DNA of 64,000 nucleotides, from positions 1,009,281 to 1,073,280 of the forward strand of contig NW_026110518.1 in assembly GCF_024679095.1 (NCBI RefSeq), written 5' to 3'. Of the stretch, positions 43,041 through 54,559 are shown piece after piece. A model generated the notes under the pieces. It made no database searches. It saw only the letters and a list, made by a program, of their open reading frames with translations, and was not told where the DNA came from. Numbering within the stretch: position 1 is the first letter of the stretch; every line of letters starts with the position of its first letter. A program made the position numbers and the translations under genes. This DNA comes from Eriocheir sinensis. Taxonomy: Eukaryota; Arthropoda; Malacostraca; Decapoda; Varunidae.

Positions 43041-43207
43041 CATGGAAATACTAATATATTTTGATTTGATGTAAGGGATATGTCTCGTATGCTTGAAATG
43101 CTCTCATTCCTGACGCACCAATTTTAAAGCTTCCCACAGCAGTTTATGTCACTGTTTGGCTGCCCTGGGAACTGTCACTGTCTGGCTGGCACTAAGACGA
43201 TGCTGTC

Positions 43208-43480
43208 ACCGTTAACCCCTTAACTGCGGATTTCCTATAAGAAGACCTCACCAAGCAACAGGAATGGAACAAAAAGTGGCGGCTACAATCCAATGAAGAA
43301 AAATGTAAAGTACTGCACCTTGGGAGGGGATATCCAGCATACCAATGCCACATGGGAAGCCACATGGGAAACACTCCACTATCCACCATAGAGGCAGAGG
43401 AAGACCTGGGAGTATATGTTATCAGGCTACTAGTGAAAGCCAGATCTGTGCCAATCGCAGCGGACGTGTTAGCAGGGCAC
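43208..43480 (+). pseudogene. RT-fragment repeat (single unit copy)
   Basis: Begins TTAACCCCTTAACTGCGGAT like the copies at 58327, 59139 and (minus strand) about 56960. It encodes EDLTKQQEWNKKWRLQSNEE, KCKVLHLGRGYPAYQCH and STIEAEEDLGVYVIRLLVKA, equivalent to the KW...FN..KC to KDLGV block of CR1-like RT. Confidence 0.75.
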
Positions 43481-43664
43481 TGATTAGGGTGGGTGTCTGC
43501 AGCCAGGCATGGGCGGCAGATTGACCTCATGTGTGGACGTGGGAAATTTGTCCACATTGGGTCAAATCTGGCGCCCAAGCCTGGCTGCACACACCTGATC
43601 AGTGACCTCCAGTGAGTGGCACTTTAGGAGCAGCCTGATAGTGACAGTGCAATGCTGAGTGACA

Positions 43665-44640
<976 letters not shown>

Positions 44641-44644
44641 ATTT

Positions 44645-44926
44645 TTATGAGAGAATACGAGTGGCATGGAAGTGTTGGATAGAAATGATTTAATTGCGAT
44701 GGAAGGGAGGAGGCAACTAAGAGGACACAGTAAGAAATTGAGAAAGGGGACTTGTTTGAAAGACATGCAGTTTTCCATACAGGAGTGTGGATACATGGAA
44801 TGGACTAAGCAAAGACCTTGTTGAAGCGGGCAGTGACCAGAAAATGAAGAAAAAGCTAGACAAATATAGATTGGGAGACAGGACTGACCATGCTTGAGCT
44901 GAGGCCCTGTATACTGGAAATAGGTA
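44645..44926 (+). pseudogene. CR1-like RT C-terminal fragment
   Basis: The plus strand reads GRRQLRGHSKKLRKGTCLKD, then a frame change, a WNGLSKDLVEAGS equivalent, MKKKLDKYRLGDRTDHA, a stop and a short 3' end that abuts (AC)n at 44927-44946. The RGHSKKLRKGTC to LDKYR pattern is a CR1-like C-terminus distinct from families A, C and D. Confidence 0.75.
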
Positions 44927-45499
44927 CACACACACACACACACACATACTTTATTTCACATTTGTTTCAGCTGTTCTTCGTGCGAGTCAGAACTTGAGTC
45001 CACGCCACCACTAAAGTGTTTTCTCTATTGCAAGTGTCACAGCCTAACTAACATTCCTGAGAGCCACAAGCTACACCTTTCTTTCTTATTTTACTTTTCT
45101 TCTTTGTCTTTTCTTAGCACCAGTGTTGTGAAGGGCAGTGTGATGGGATGTTCTCTTTCTCCTTCCTTCTTCATCTCTCACACTTCCTTCCACCCCCGTC
45201 AAGTTGAAGGGACCGCCTTTCATCGCCTTCCTTTCATGTTGTCTGTTTGTCTGTATATCATGTTTGTTTTCTGCCGCGACAAAAGTCCGAGTATACAAAA
45301 GGTCACGCACACTGTTTCGCTGTGAGCTCATTATACATGTTTTTGCCATTCTAAAAATACTAGTGCTTTATGGGACCAGATGGCTCCATGACAGTGTTTG
45401 GCTGAGAGGGAGGGAGAAGTGTTTGTAAGGCGACTGTTTCCTTTGTGTGTCATAATTTGAGCACATGCCAGCACTGTGAAGGAGAGTAAGTGTAATTCC

Positions 45500-45640
45500 T
45501 ATTGTAACTGTCACAGCAGCGGGCTTTTTTTTTATTAATGTTTGTTTTTTGTGTGCCCTTGAACTGTCTCCTTTGCTGTAAAAAAAAAAATAATAAATAA
45601 AAAAAATAAAATAATAAAATAAAATAAAATTCACAAGGCA
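45500..45640 (+). mobile_element. Family B 3' tail with (AAAAT)n
   Basis: AGCAGCGGGC, T-run, GTGTGCCCTTGAACTGTCTC, CTTTGCTGTAAAAA, then AATAA/AAAAT repeats. Confidence 0.7.
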
Positions 45641-45687
45641 CAGATTTCTTTCTCTTTCCTTTTTCCTCTTCTTCCTTCTTTCCTCTT

Positions 45688-45960
45688 GTCCTTGTCCGCT
45701 TTTATCGCCCGGTTAGTGGTAGCAGTAATGGTAGTTCTTTCCTCTTTCCTACATAATTTCCATGCAGTGTTTCCATGCTGCATGGTTCTTTTTCCTTTCC
45801 TGCCAGCTTTGGCTGGAGGGATGGGGGGGTGGGGAAGAGCCTTCGCCTTTGCTGTCCTTCATCTTCCACCTTTGATTAGATGGTTAGTGTAGCTTGTCAC
45901 AAACAGCCTTGTAAGGACCAGCAGGTCTGCTGTTGTTTGTTCTTCCTTTGTGTTCCATTG
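45688..45960 (-). repeat. Dispersed repeat E, copy 2
   Basis: Inverse copy of 24773-25042. Its flanks are different, so the shared borders define the repeat. Confidence 0.75.
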
Positions 45961-45974
45961 TGTTCTCCTTCAGC

Positions 45975-46420
45975 AGTGCCACCATTCTGTAGGTTAGTAA
46001 GTGCTTCTTCTTGTTGTAATTGACTGTTTGTTCTCTTCCCTCCATTACTTTGCCTTCCTTCAGCTTCTTCACGGCCCAAAATCACAAGGCACAGATTTCT
46101 TTCTCTTTTATTTTTCCTCTTCCTTCTTCTCCTTCAGCAGTGCCACCATTCTGTAGATTAGTAAGTGCTTCTTCTTGTTGTAATTGACTGTCTGTTCTCT
46201 TCCCTCAAGGTCCTGCCATTACCTTGCCTTCCTTCAGCTTCTTCACAGCCCAAAATCACAAGGTACATATTTCCTTCTCTTTCCTTTCTTCCTCTTCCTT
46301 CTTATTCTTCAGCAGTGCCACCATTATAAGGACTATTAAGTGCTTCTTCTTGTCGTAACTGTCCATTCCCTTTCCTTCAGTCTCTTCATGTGTCTCTTTT
46401 TCTGTGTTTTCTCTCTTCCA
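45975..46420 (-). repeat. Degenerate tandem array, about 160-bp units
   Basis: CAGCAGTGCCACCATTCTGT, GTAAGTGCTTCTTCTTGTTG and TTCCTTCAGCTTCTTCAC recur at 45974, 46136 and 46310 with drift. Confidence 0.7.
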
Positions 46421-46446
46421 TTGTAGCTGCAGATTTCTTTATCTTT

Positions 46447-46660
46447 CATTTTTATCCTCTTCCTCCTTCTGCTCCTTCACCATTTTTATCCTCTTCCTCC
46501 TTCTGCTCCTTCACCATTTTTATCCTCTTCCTCCTTCTGCTCCTTCACCATTTTTATCCTCTTCCTCCTTCTGCTCCTTCACCATTTTTATCCTCTTCCT
46601 CCTTCTGCTCCTTCACCATTTTTATCCTCTTCCTCCTCCTGCTCCTTCACCAGTGCCACA
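46447..46660 (+). repeat. 34-bp pyrimidine-rich minisatellite
   Basis: Six units of CATTTTTATCCTCTTCCTCC TTCTGCTCCTTCAC at exact 34-bp spacing (46447, 46481, ...). Confidence 0.93.
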
Positions 46661-46689
46661 GAATTCTTCCTCTTTTCATTTTTCCTCTT

Positions 46690-46995
46690 CCTTCTCCTCT
46701 GCCTATAGCACCAGTAGGCTCTCTCGAGGGACCACTTGGAAGACCCCAGTCCGTTCATGGCACAGGCGAATTTAATTTATAGTGGCTGCTGTGATGTATG
46801 ACTCTGCTTGGACCATGCTGCCCACCTCTTGACCTCTTGACCGAAGTCGCTGAAGTCAGGGTTGATTGAAGACCTGGGCAGCATGTGGGTAATATTCCAC
46901 CACTCGCCGATGGTTAAGAATTGTCAGTGTCTTGCGGAGGGACTTGAGCCTGGGTCCTTGGGGTCATGGCATCCAGGCACCGACCACTCAGCCAT
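46690..46995 (-). mobile_element. SINE-like repeat, second subfamily
   Basis: Body shared with 24611-24772 (CCAGTCCGTTCATGGCACAG, TTTATAGTGGCTGCTGTGAT) plus a head shared with 26488-26645, ending in a CACTCAGCCATCG tRNA-like complement. The B box is poor. Confidence 0.65.
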
Positions 46996-47039
46996 CGTCA
47001 GTAAGTGTTTTTCTTTGTTCAAACCTGCAGTGTGTTCCT

Positions 47040-47580
47040 TCTAAGTTCAACACACACAAGCCACACTACACTCCCTCTGTTTTGTCTTCTTGCTCTTCCT
47101 TTCACTAGTGCTGTCATTGTGAGGTAAGCATTTCTTCCTGTTCAAACCCTGTAGTGTGTGCCTCCATAAGTTTAACACACACAAGCCGCACAACTCCCTG
47201 TTCCACCTTCTTGCTCTTCCTTTCACTAGTGCTGTCATTGTGAGGGGTAACTAGTGTTTTCTTCTTCCTTCATGTTCTATCTGTCCCTGTTCTTCCTCTA
47301 AGGTACGGCCACTTCATCGCCTCCCTTCAGCTTCTTCTTCTTCCCTCTCCTTCGGGTTTGTTTCCTCATGTCAATACTTGAGCCAACACTGCCACTGTGA
47401 GGGGTAACTAGTGCTTTTTCATGTTCTATCTGTCCCTGTTCTTCCTCTAAGGTACGGCCACTTCATCACCTCCCTTCAACTTCTTCCCTCTCCTTTGGGT
47501 TTGCTTCCTGTTTCCTCACATCAGTACTTGAGCCACTGCTGCCATTGTGAGGGGTAACTAGTGTTTTTTCATGTGCTATT
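47040..47580 (-). repeat. Degenerate tandem array, about 120-bp units
   Basis: CTCTTCCTTTCACTAGTGCT and CATTGTGAGGGGTAACTAGT recur (47090, 47215, 47395, 47545) with GGTACGGCCACTTCATC in the later units. On the minus strand this resembles the repeats of the neighbouring ORF. Confidence 0.7.
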
Positions 47581-48223
47581 CATCCCTGTTCTTCCTCTTA
47601 GGTACAGCCGCTTCATCGCCTCCCTTCAACTTCTTCTTCTTCCCTCTCCTTCGAGTTTGCTTCCTCTGCTTCCTCACGTCGGTACTTGAGCCAGAACCAC
47701 CATTCGTGAGGCCATTAAGTGCTTCCTCCTGCTTCTCCTGTACAGTTCCTTCCTCTTCCTCCCCAGCCTGAGACACACACACCTCACCTCTCCTTCTCTT
47801 TGTCCTTGAACCCTTACTGACACCACCGTTCTGAAGGCCATTGGGTGATTCCTCCTGGTGTGATAATACACTGTCTACCTTCCCAGCCTGAAACACACAA
47901 ACCACACCTCGCCTCTTTGTCCTTGAACCCTCACTGACACCATCGTTCTGAAGGCTATTGAGTGATTCCTCCTGGTGTGATAATGTGGCGTCTTCCTTCC
48001 CAGCCTGAGACACACACACCACACATTTCTTTTTCTTCTTTTTCCCTGCAGTGGTGTTGGTGTTGGTGTTGTCTGGCAGGGAGCACGGCACGGCTACAAT
48101 GGTTCCGTCGGCGCACCGTTCCTTCAACTTGGACTCCTCCAAATACCTGGAAAGTGCCGAGGTGTGAGAATGTGGTTTGGTGAGGGAAAGGATGTATGCC
48201 TCCCCCTCTTCCCTTTCCAACAC
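47576..48223 (-). CDS. Repeat-containing hypothetical protein exon
   Basis: A 215-codon open frame. After a candidate acceptor (CTTTCCAG, about 48151-48158 on the minus strand) it reads YLEESKLKERCADGTIVAVP, CSLPDNTNTN, a KKKKKK run, then three diverged repeats of about 37 residues (VCVSQAGKEDATLSHQEESL NSLQNDGVSEGSRTKRR and relatives) and a basic tail (KQTRRRGKKKKLKG). It is hydrophilic with Lys/Arg clusters that could be nuclear-localisation signals. The repeats continue as DNA-level tandem units downstream, so the frame may be a repeat by-product. No family was recognised. Confidence 0.4.
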   Translation of the reverse strand: MLEREEGEAYILSLTKPHSHTSALSRYLEESKLKERCADGTIVAVPCSLPDNTNTNTTAGKKKKKKCVVCVSQAGKEDATLSHQEESLNSLQNDGVSEGSRTKRRGVVCVFQAGKVDSVLSHQEESPNGLQNGGVSKGSRTKRRRGEVCVSQAGEEEEGTVQEKQEEALNGLTNGGSGSSTDVRKQRKQTRRRGKKKKLKGGDEAAVPKRKNRDE

Positions 48224-48367
48224 TTTTTGTCCCCTCTTATCTCTCTTTCCCCTTCCTCTTCCTTCCTCCTTTATTTTCTACTCTTCCTTTTCCTTCACTT
48301 TCCTTTCCATTACTTTTCATCCACTTCTCTCTTTCCCTCTCTCCTTCCATTCTCTCTCTCTTCCCTC

Positions 48368-48435
<68 letters not shown>

Positions 48436-48590
48436 TTTCCTTCCTTCCCTTCACTTCCCTTCTCTCTCTTCCCCTTCCTCTTCCTTCCTTTCCTTCCCTT
48501 CCCTTTCAATCACCTTCTCTCTCTCTCTCGTCCCTTTCCTCCCTTCCCTTTCTTCCTTACTTTCCCCTTACTCCCTTTCCTTTATATTCT
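48195..48590. repeat. Polypyrimidine tract with (TC)n core
   Basis: C/T-rich on the plus strand with pure TC at about 48377-48433. Confidence 0.92.
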
Positions 48591-49409
48591 CCTGGGAGGG
48601 AGGGAAGGAATGGGGGGGAATTGAGGCGGCCAAAGTCTCCTATCCCTGTGGCTCTGTCAGTGGCGTCGTGGGGTTGTTGGTGCCCGGGGGCAAAGTCTAT
48701 TATGGCGCCCCCAAAGGGGGGGAGGGCTCCTTTCATTTGAGTGTACTAATCTTGGCAGGAAATGTTTGCCTTTATTATTTCATATATACTGTGTTGAAAA
48801 CAAAGCATTATAATTTGCATAATAATATTCTGGAATGATAGAACACAAACCGAATTCGCAAACTAGAATAGTTTATTTTACAAATAATAGATATAATTAA
48901 TTAATTATTAGCCCTCATAAATAAATTCCAAAATGTTGATAAGATAAATAAAATGTAGACTATAGTAAGGCATCACAGCAGCCACTAACTCTTAATAACC
49001 AAAGACAAATGGCAAATTAAAGATATGACTAAAATAGGAGATAAACATTAGGAAAAACAGGGGCTGAGAAAATCATGAAAATGTACAAATTGTTGCCAGC
49101 ATAGAAGTTAATATTAGAAAAAAATGTATTTTGTGGTAAAGACTGAATAGTTATAATGCCTGGAAAGAAATCTGATAAGAACAAAGATGAATTAGTTCAC
49201 TAATTATAAACCTTACTTTTCTTTAGAGAATGTCTTAGCATGTGGCAAATTAATGAACACAAAAATATTAAAGTGCTGGATGCTTAGGATCAACCATATG
49301 CAAGGAAATAAAATGGTATAAAGCTATTAGAGGGTAAAGGTAATTAGACAGATATTGATAACAGAAAACCAAACCAAAGAAAAGGGTTGACAATGAATTG
49401 AAGGATATC
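48591..49409. other. GC-rich then AT-rich DNA without a gene
   Basis: 48595-48735 is G-rich; from 48740 the DNA is AT-rich with no coherent frame. Confidence 0.5.
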
Positions 49410-51740
49410 AAGTACTGATGCACGACAATGTATTTATCTTTCTAGCTTTTACAGCTGAAAATTTATCTATCACGTCATCAAAGTTTATTTTGTCTGCGAT
49501 CTCTTGCTCTACACTTAGTAGAGTTAAGGCCGACAACCTTTCTTGCCCCATAGACGTTCCAAGGTGTGACAAGATAAGTTTCAATTTGCTAAATGATCGC
49601 TCACAACTAGCAATTAATACTGCAATGGTCAGCAGTATCTAAGGCCAACCCGAAGGTTTGGGAGAACACTTTCATCCCCATATTGTACAATGACACAAAG
49701 TAATTCCTGTGTGTTAGTGATCAGAACATCATCTTGTGTCTTAAGCAGCATTCTGCAATCTACAACTTCACTGAACAGTTCCAAGCCATCTAAGTCAGTG
49801 TCATAGAAACTTGCCACATCAATGCACCTTTCTGTGATGTATGCTTCATTGGTTGTAGATAGCAACTCCTTAATATCCAAAAGAAAGCCAAACTTTGAAT
49901 CCAAGCTAAGCAATCTGATGAACCGTTTGCCCATTTCATTATGCATTCTGTCAATAGTACCTTGTAGCAGACGTTGCATCTCATTTTCTGCTGAAAGACC
50001 TACATCACCACCAGTTTCACCAGGCAATTTTTTCTTCACTCTACCTCGTCTGTCAGTTCTTACATACCAAGCATGACAGAGCTCCTTTGCTTTTTTGATA
50101 GATGTCCGGCAGATTTCCCCCCGATTAGCAAGGAAATAAACTTGCAACGCCTGGATATCTTGTGCTGCCTCATGGAAATTCATTTTTGGATCCTGCAGTC
50201 GCTTCTGGACTTTGTCAATCTGGGTAAGTAAAATGTTCCAGAAACTTAGTGCAGCAAAGAAATCAAATGCCAAAATTCTGCTCAACAGCTGTGTTGCTTC
50301 ACTTCTGGTATCTGTTGTCTCATTCAAATCACTTCCGATGGTCTCTAAAAGTCGGACCGAATCCCTCGCATTTTCATGTATGGGTCGAACTACATCAGCG
50401 TGTTTCAGATTCAGCTTTCACAGATATAGGCAAATTCTTCTTCAGTGTCTCCCATCGATAGGTCGACCTTGAAAAGAAAACATACACTGCCTGCACAGTT
50501 CCAGAAAATGTGACCATCACCACCTCATGACTAGCGGAATGAACCCCAGCCAAATTTAATGAGTGGTTGTCACAGTTCACATATATTGCTTTAGGGTTCA
50601 CTGTAATAAGTCTTTGTTGTACTCCTTATTTGTGTCCAGACATGACAGCAGCATTGTCATGACACTGAGAACGAGAGTCTTCAAAAGGCAAGTGATCTTT
50701 CTCCAGCTGCTGCATTGTTACATTTACAGTACTTGCTGCATCCTTTTGGTGTACTTGAATAAGTCCAAGGAAACTTTCTTTCACACAAACTGTTTTTTCT
50801 TCATAGTTTATCTCTACATATATTTTGATCTCTGACATTTGTTCCCTGTGTGCAGCATCTGGAGTTGAATCAAGCATTATACCGTAATACTCAGCTCTTC
50901 GGATGTCACTCAGTAAAGTGCTTCCAGCAGTAGATGCAATAATCTGGATGAATTCATTGTGGACTTCAGCAGACAAATATGAAGGGGACCTTGGATTTTG
51001 ACAGACATAGTCCAGATGATTTTTCATGACAGGATCAAACTCTGCAACTAGTTTTAAAAGGCCTCTGAAATTTCCAATACTATTTTCATCTGTTTCAGTG
51101 CAGGTTATATTCTCTCTGTTACCTCTCAGTGCTAAATTTTGTTTGGACAGATATCTAATACAGTGCAGAATTCTCTTGAGGGTTTGTCGCCACTATTCCT
51201 TCTCTGTGGCAATCTGCCCTTGAAGCTGTTTGTCAATTAGTCCTTCCTTTTCAACAAGGCGCCTTTCCATTTCCTTCCATCAGGTGAAAGAATCACGATG
51301 TCTCTGATTATTTTCATGTGCAATGATTTTTTCTGGCTTTTTCCAGCTGCTAAAACCTCCCTCTAGCTCTAGGGAAGAACAATGGCTGGCAGTCTCTGTC
51401 GAGGGAAACAGTAGGCACGAGAAGCAAAACACTGCACTTTTGACAGCTGAATAGACTAACCAAGACCAAAGCACTTCTCCTTTTCCTTTGCCAAGGCGTT
51501 TTTTGAACCATGCTGTCATTGACCGCTTGTTTTAACTGCAAACGCCCCGGACATATACTGGAAAACACTTGAGCCTCTCATTAAAATTTCTGTCTGCAAT
51601 GCATCTGATATAGTCACCTTCCTAGAGATGTCAAATTTGAGAAATCCAACATCTTGATGCTCAATAACATATAGTATTTTCTTCATTGCCACACCCAATT
51701 CGTCCTGTTGGATCACACCTGACGGTACATCCACTTGGGA
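49410..51740 (-). pseudogene. hAT-superfamily transposase pseudogene (ZMYM1-like, TTF zinc finger plus DUF4371-type)
   Basis: The minus strand reads, in order: TAWFKKRLGKGKGEVLWSWL, VYSAVKSAVFCFSCLLFP and GGFSSWKKPEKIIAHENNQR (TTF-type zinc-finger region, 51280-51519). Next is an RNase-H-like core with RRAEYYGIMLDSTPDAAHRE (first Asp) and SRSQCHDNAAVMSGHK (second Asp region, 50626-51027). Then IYVNCDNHSLNLAGVHSA, YRWETLKK and an insertion domain (49629-50327). Last is the hAT dimerisation end SCERSFSKLKLILSHLGTSM and ERLSALTLLSVEQEI (49420-49640). The proteins cut and paste DNA with 8-bp duplications. Here at least four stops or frame changes split the ORF. The length and order match full-length ZMYM1-like transposases. 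No TIRs were identified. Confidence 0.9.
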
Positions 51741-51770
51741 GGAAACTGAAGATTTTTGCTTGTTTGTCTT

Positions 51771-51978
<208 letters not shown>

Positions 51979-52149
51979 CTTGATCCATTGCATAAGAGTG
52001 TTGTCCATTGCCTATCCTCAGCAGCTATTTCCCCATGCAGGTATAATAAAGAGTTTCATAGTTTCACCTTCCTCTGATGTCCACTCCTCCCAACATGCCT
52101 CTTTGCATCTGAAAACCCCATCATGGTTAGATTGTCACCCCACTTAACA

Positions 52150-52150
<1 letters not shown>

Positions 52151-52192
<42 letters not shown>
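52151..52192. repeat. (TG)n microsatellite
   Basis: About 21 units. Confidence 0.96.
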
Positions 52193-52196
<4 letters not shown>

Positions 52197-52451
52197 GTGT
52201 GGCCTGGGGTGCACCGCCTGCCCAGACAGAATCCACTCTGAGGGCACCACCACAGCCCTGCACTGCGCCTTCAGCCTCTCCTGTGGGGTGCACAATCAGG
52301 GTCAGCCTCACCACCAGCATGAAAAGCTTGTAATGGTGCACAGCATGCTAATTTTTCAAGTCTTATTTTAAGAAAGAAAGGACATCGTCAGTGCCGCAAA
52401 TATGATTCATCTCTAAGATAATAATGACAAGAGGAGCGAGGAACTACCAAA
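52193..52451. other. Unassigned stretch
   Basis: GC-rich to 52340 with open frames on both strands but no recognised domain. Confidence 0.35.
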
Positions 52452-52453
52452 TA

Positions 52454-54076
52454 CAGTCACACCTTGGTTTACGAAAGTGCCTTACTTTATGAGCGTTTTG
52501 ATTTATGAGCAAAGAAAATCACAAAATGTCTTGGTTTACGGTGACTTGGCGTGACGAGCATCCTGTTCTGCAAGTCGAGACGTGAGCGTGGCCCCGTTGT
52601 TCGCAGCAAGACAAGAGCGCCAGAGCGGAAAACAATGGAATAGGGTCTCAAGCTGGTATCACACATGGCCTTTTTCCTCCAGCCGTGTTGGTGGTGTTAA
52701 CAGGCAACTACAACTTTAAGCCGTTATCTGGCGATCAAGACTTACCCAGATCCTGAGAAATCCTTGCGCTTTGTTCTCGTGTGTCAGATTTTCAAGAAGT
52801 CCCTCCACTTGGCAAGAATCGGGTGTGGCACAAGCTGCAGGGCTGGCTACACAGGTAAACACACCGCACCGCTCCTCCTTAGGCCAAAGGCGATGACCAT
52901 TTCCTGAGATTCTTACGAGTAACCCTGCCAGGTGGGAGTGCATACAGAGTTCACGATGTTACTGTTGTGTTACTGCTGCGCCACAGACCATTTGAAAGCA
53001 TCACTGAAGGATAAGTAAGAACTTTCCGCTATGAAAACATCATCGTCATCATTAGAAACAAGAAAGTGAAGCGATGCCATCGGTCGGTATTTTGTTGAGA
53101 AAAGGACGTTTTGAAAAATTCCTTCGCATGCAGTGACGCAAAGTAGCAAGAGAAAGGTTCCTAATGAACTGGAGATCTCATAATTGTGACTAAACCAATG
53201 CGTATTGTCCTTGACGAGTGACAAAATGAGAAACTGTGTTGGTTCATCTAGTTATATGGACAAGAAAGAGCACTCTGGTGGATCACAGGGGAGATGGAAA
53301 ACAGTCTCAAGAAAGAGGGGTAATTCTTGATTACCAGGTGACGTGCGTCACACACGACCAAGATCGGCTGCCCATATCCACAACGTAAACAAACCAGTCA
53401 ACCTGTATTCACATCTTCTTCTTTGGACCTGTAACACTTTGTATCGCTTCTTAGGTCCTCCTCCTCTCGGTCCACTCTTCACGGCACCGTATGCAAAAGT
53501 AAGAGCTGTTATGGCTTGTGCTGCTGTCACTCAAACTTTAAGCTTGTCGCTATAGTTTATTGGAAGGAAGAAGTCACTGTGGGTACATACGATCATGCCT
53601 TTAGAGATGGCAGGACAGGAGTATTTACCCAAACCAACAACTCGCTCCCGGTTGGGCGTATGGGCAACTGCGGTTGCTCCTAGCTCCAATGGTTGGAGGA
53701 AAACGCCCAGCATGACACCACTTTAGTCCACTTTGTACACTCTAAAGGGTAGCACCGCTGCTCCTGTCCACAAGACGCTTGTGCTCTAGTGTGCGATCTT
53801 TGTGTTTTCAGCACTATATTCTTTAGATATTATGCTATATTATTATACTATATTATAAAAAAAAATATTGATTATCATTGCTAGTTGTTTGTAAAATTAT
53901 CTTCATTCTGTGTAAAATAACATGTAAAATGATTTTTATGTTAATATTTTTTTGGATATGGGACACCTTAATGGGATTCACATTAGTTTCAATGGAAATT
54001 TGTTTTGTCTTACAAGTGTTTTGATTTGCGAGCAAAATTCCAGAACGAATTGGACTCATAAACCAAGGCATGACTG
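52454..54076. mobile_element. TA-flanked DNA transposon (Tc1/mariner-pogo-like), non-autonomous
   Basis: TA at 52452-52453 and 54077-54078. The TIRs read CAGTCACACCTTGGTTTACG and, on the right complement, CAGTCATGCCTTGGTTTATG. Sub-terminal sequences also agree (TTTGATTTATGAGCAAA versus TTTGATTTGCGAGCAAA). The TA duplication and CAGTCA ends are as in pogo/Tigger-type elements. No transposase frame is visible. Another inverted-repeat element sits inside. Confidence 0.82.
52654..53720. mobile_element. Nested DNA element with about 30-bp TIRs
   Basis: The left end TGGTATCACACATGGCCTTT and the right complement TGGTGTCATGCTGGGCGTTT continue into TTCCTCCAGCC/TTCCTCCAACC. It lies entirely inside the TA-flanked element. 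Short minus-strand frames (e.g. 52970-53224) show no known domain. No target duplication is clear. Confidence 0.55.
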
Positions 54077-54555
54077 TAGATGCAAAAGGTATTGTTTACT
54101 GCACTGGAAGTTGTTTTTAGAAATGATAGGAATGTTTGTACTGTATAAAAAATGATCCGTGGGTTTATCATGCAGATTAACTCAGATGGCGGCAGTATTA
54201 GAAGAAAAGCTCCCCAAAAGGACTGGTCTGTATATAGTCACTGCCGACCTTAGGACCAAGAAAGCATAAATAGTTACACCACATAAGAGATGTTTTAACT
54301 ATTGTTTATATATAGATTCAATCACAATCTTGAAGTGTTGTTTTATTTCTGCCTCACAAAACTGATTGGCTGAATACTGAACAGAAAGTCTGATGTGATC
54401 CTGGGGTTTGATCTTCACACCAGTGCAATTTTTATGGCATCTTCTTTGTTCCTGTAGCCGTCTAAAGGTTAAGCTGATTTCGTAACACAGGCTCACTAAA
54501 TGGAAGGCTTGCTGCTTACACTGTCGCCCGAGTGTGTCTCCCAGATGACGTGCTG
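54077..54555. other. Unassigned stretch
   Basis: No domain or repeat recognised. Confidence 0.4.
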
Positions 54556-54559
54556 GCAA

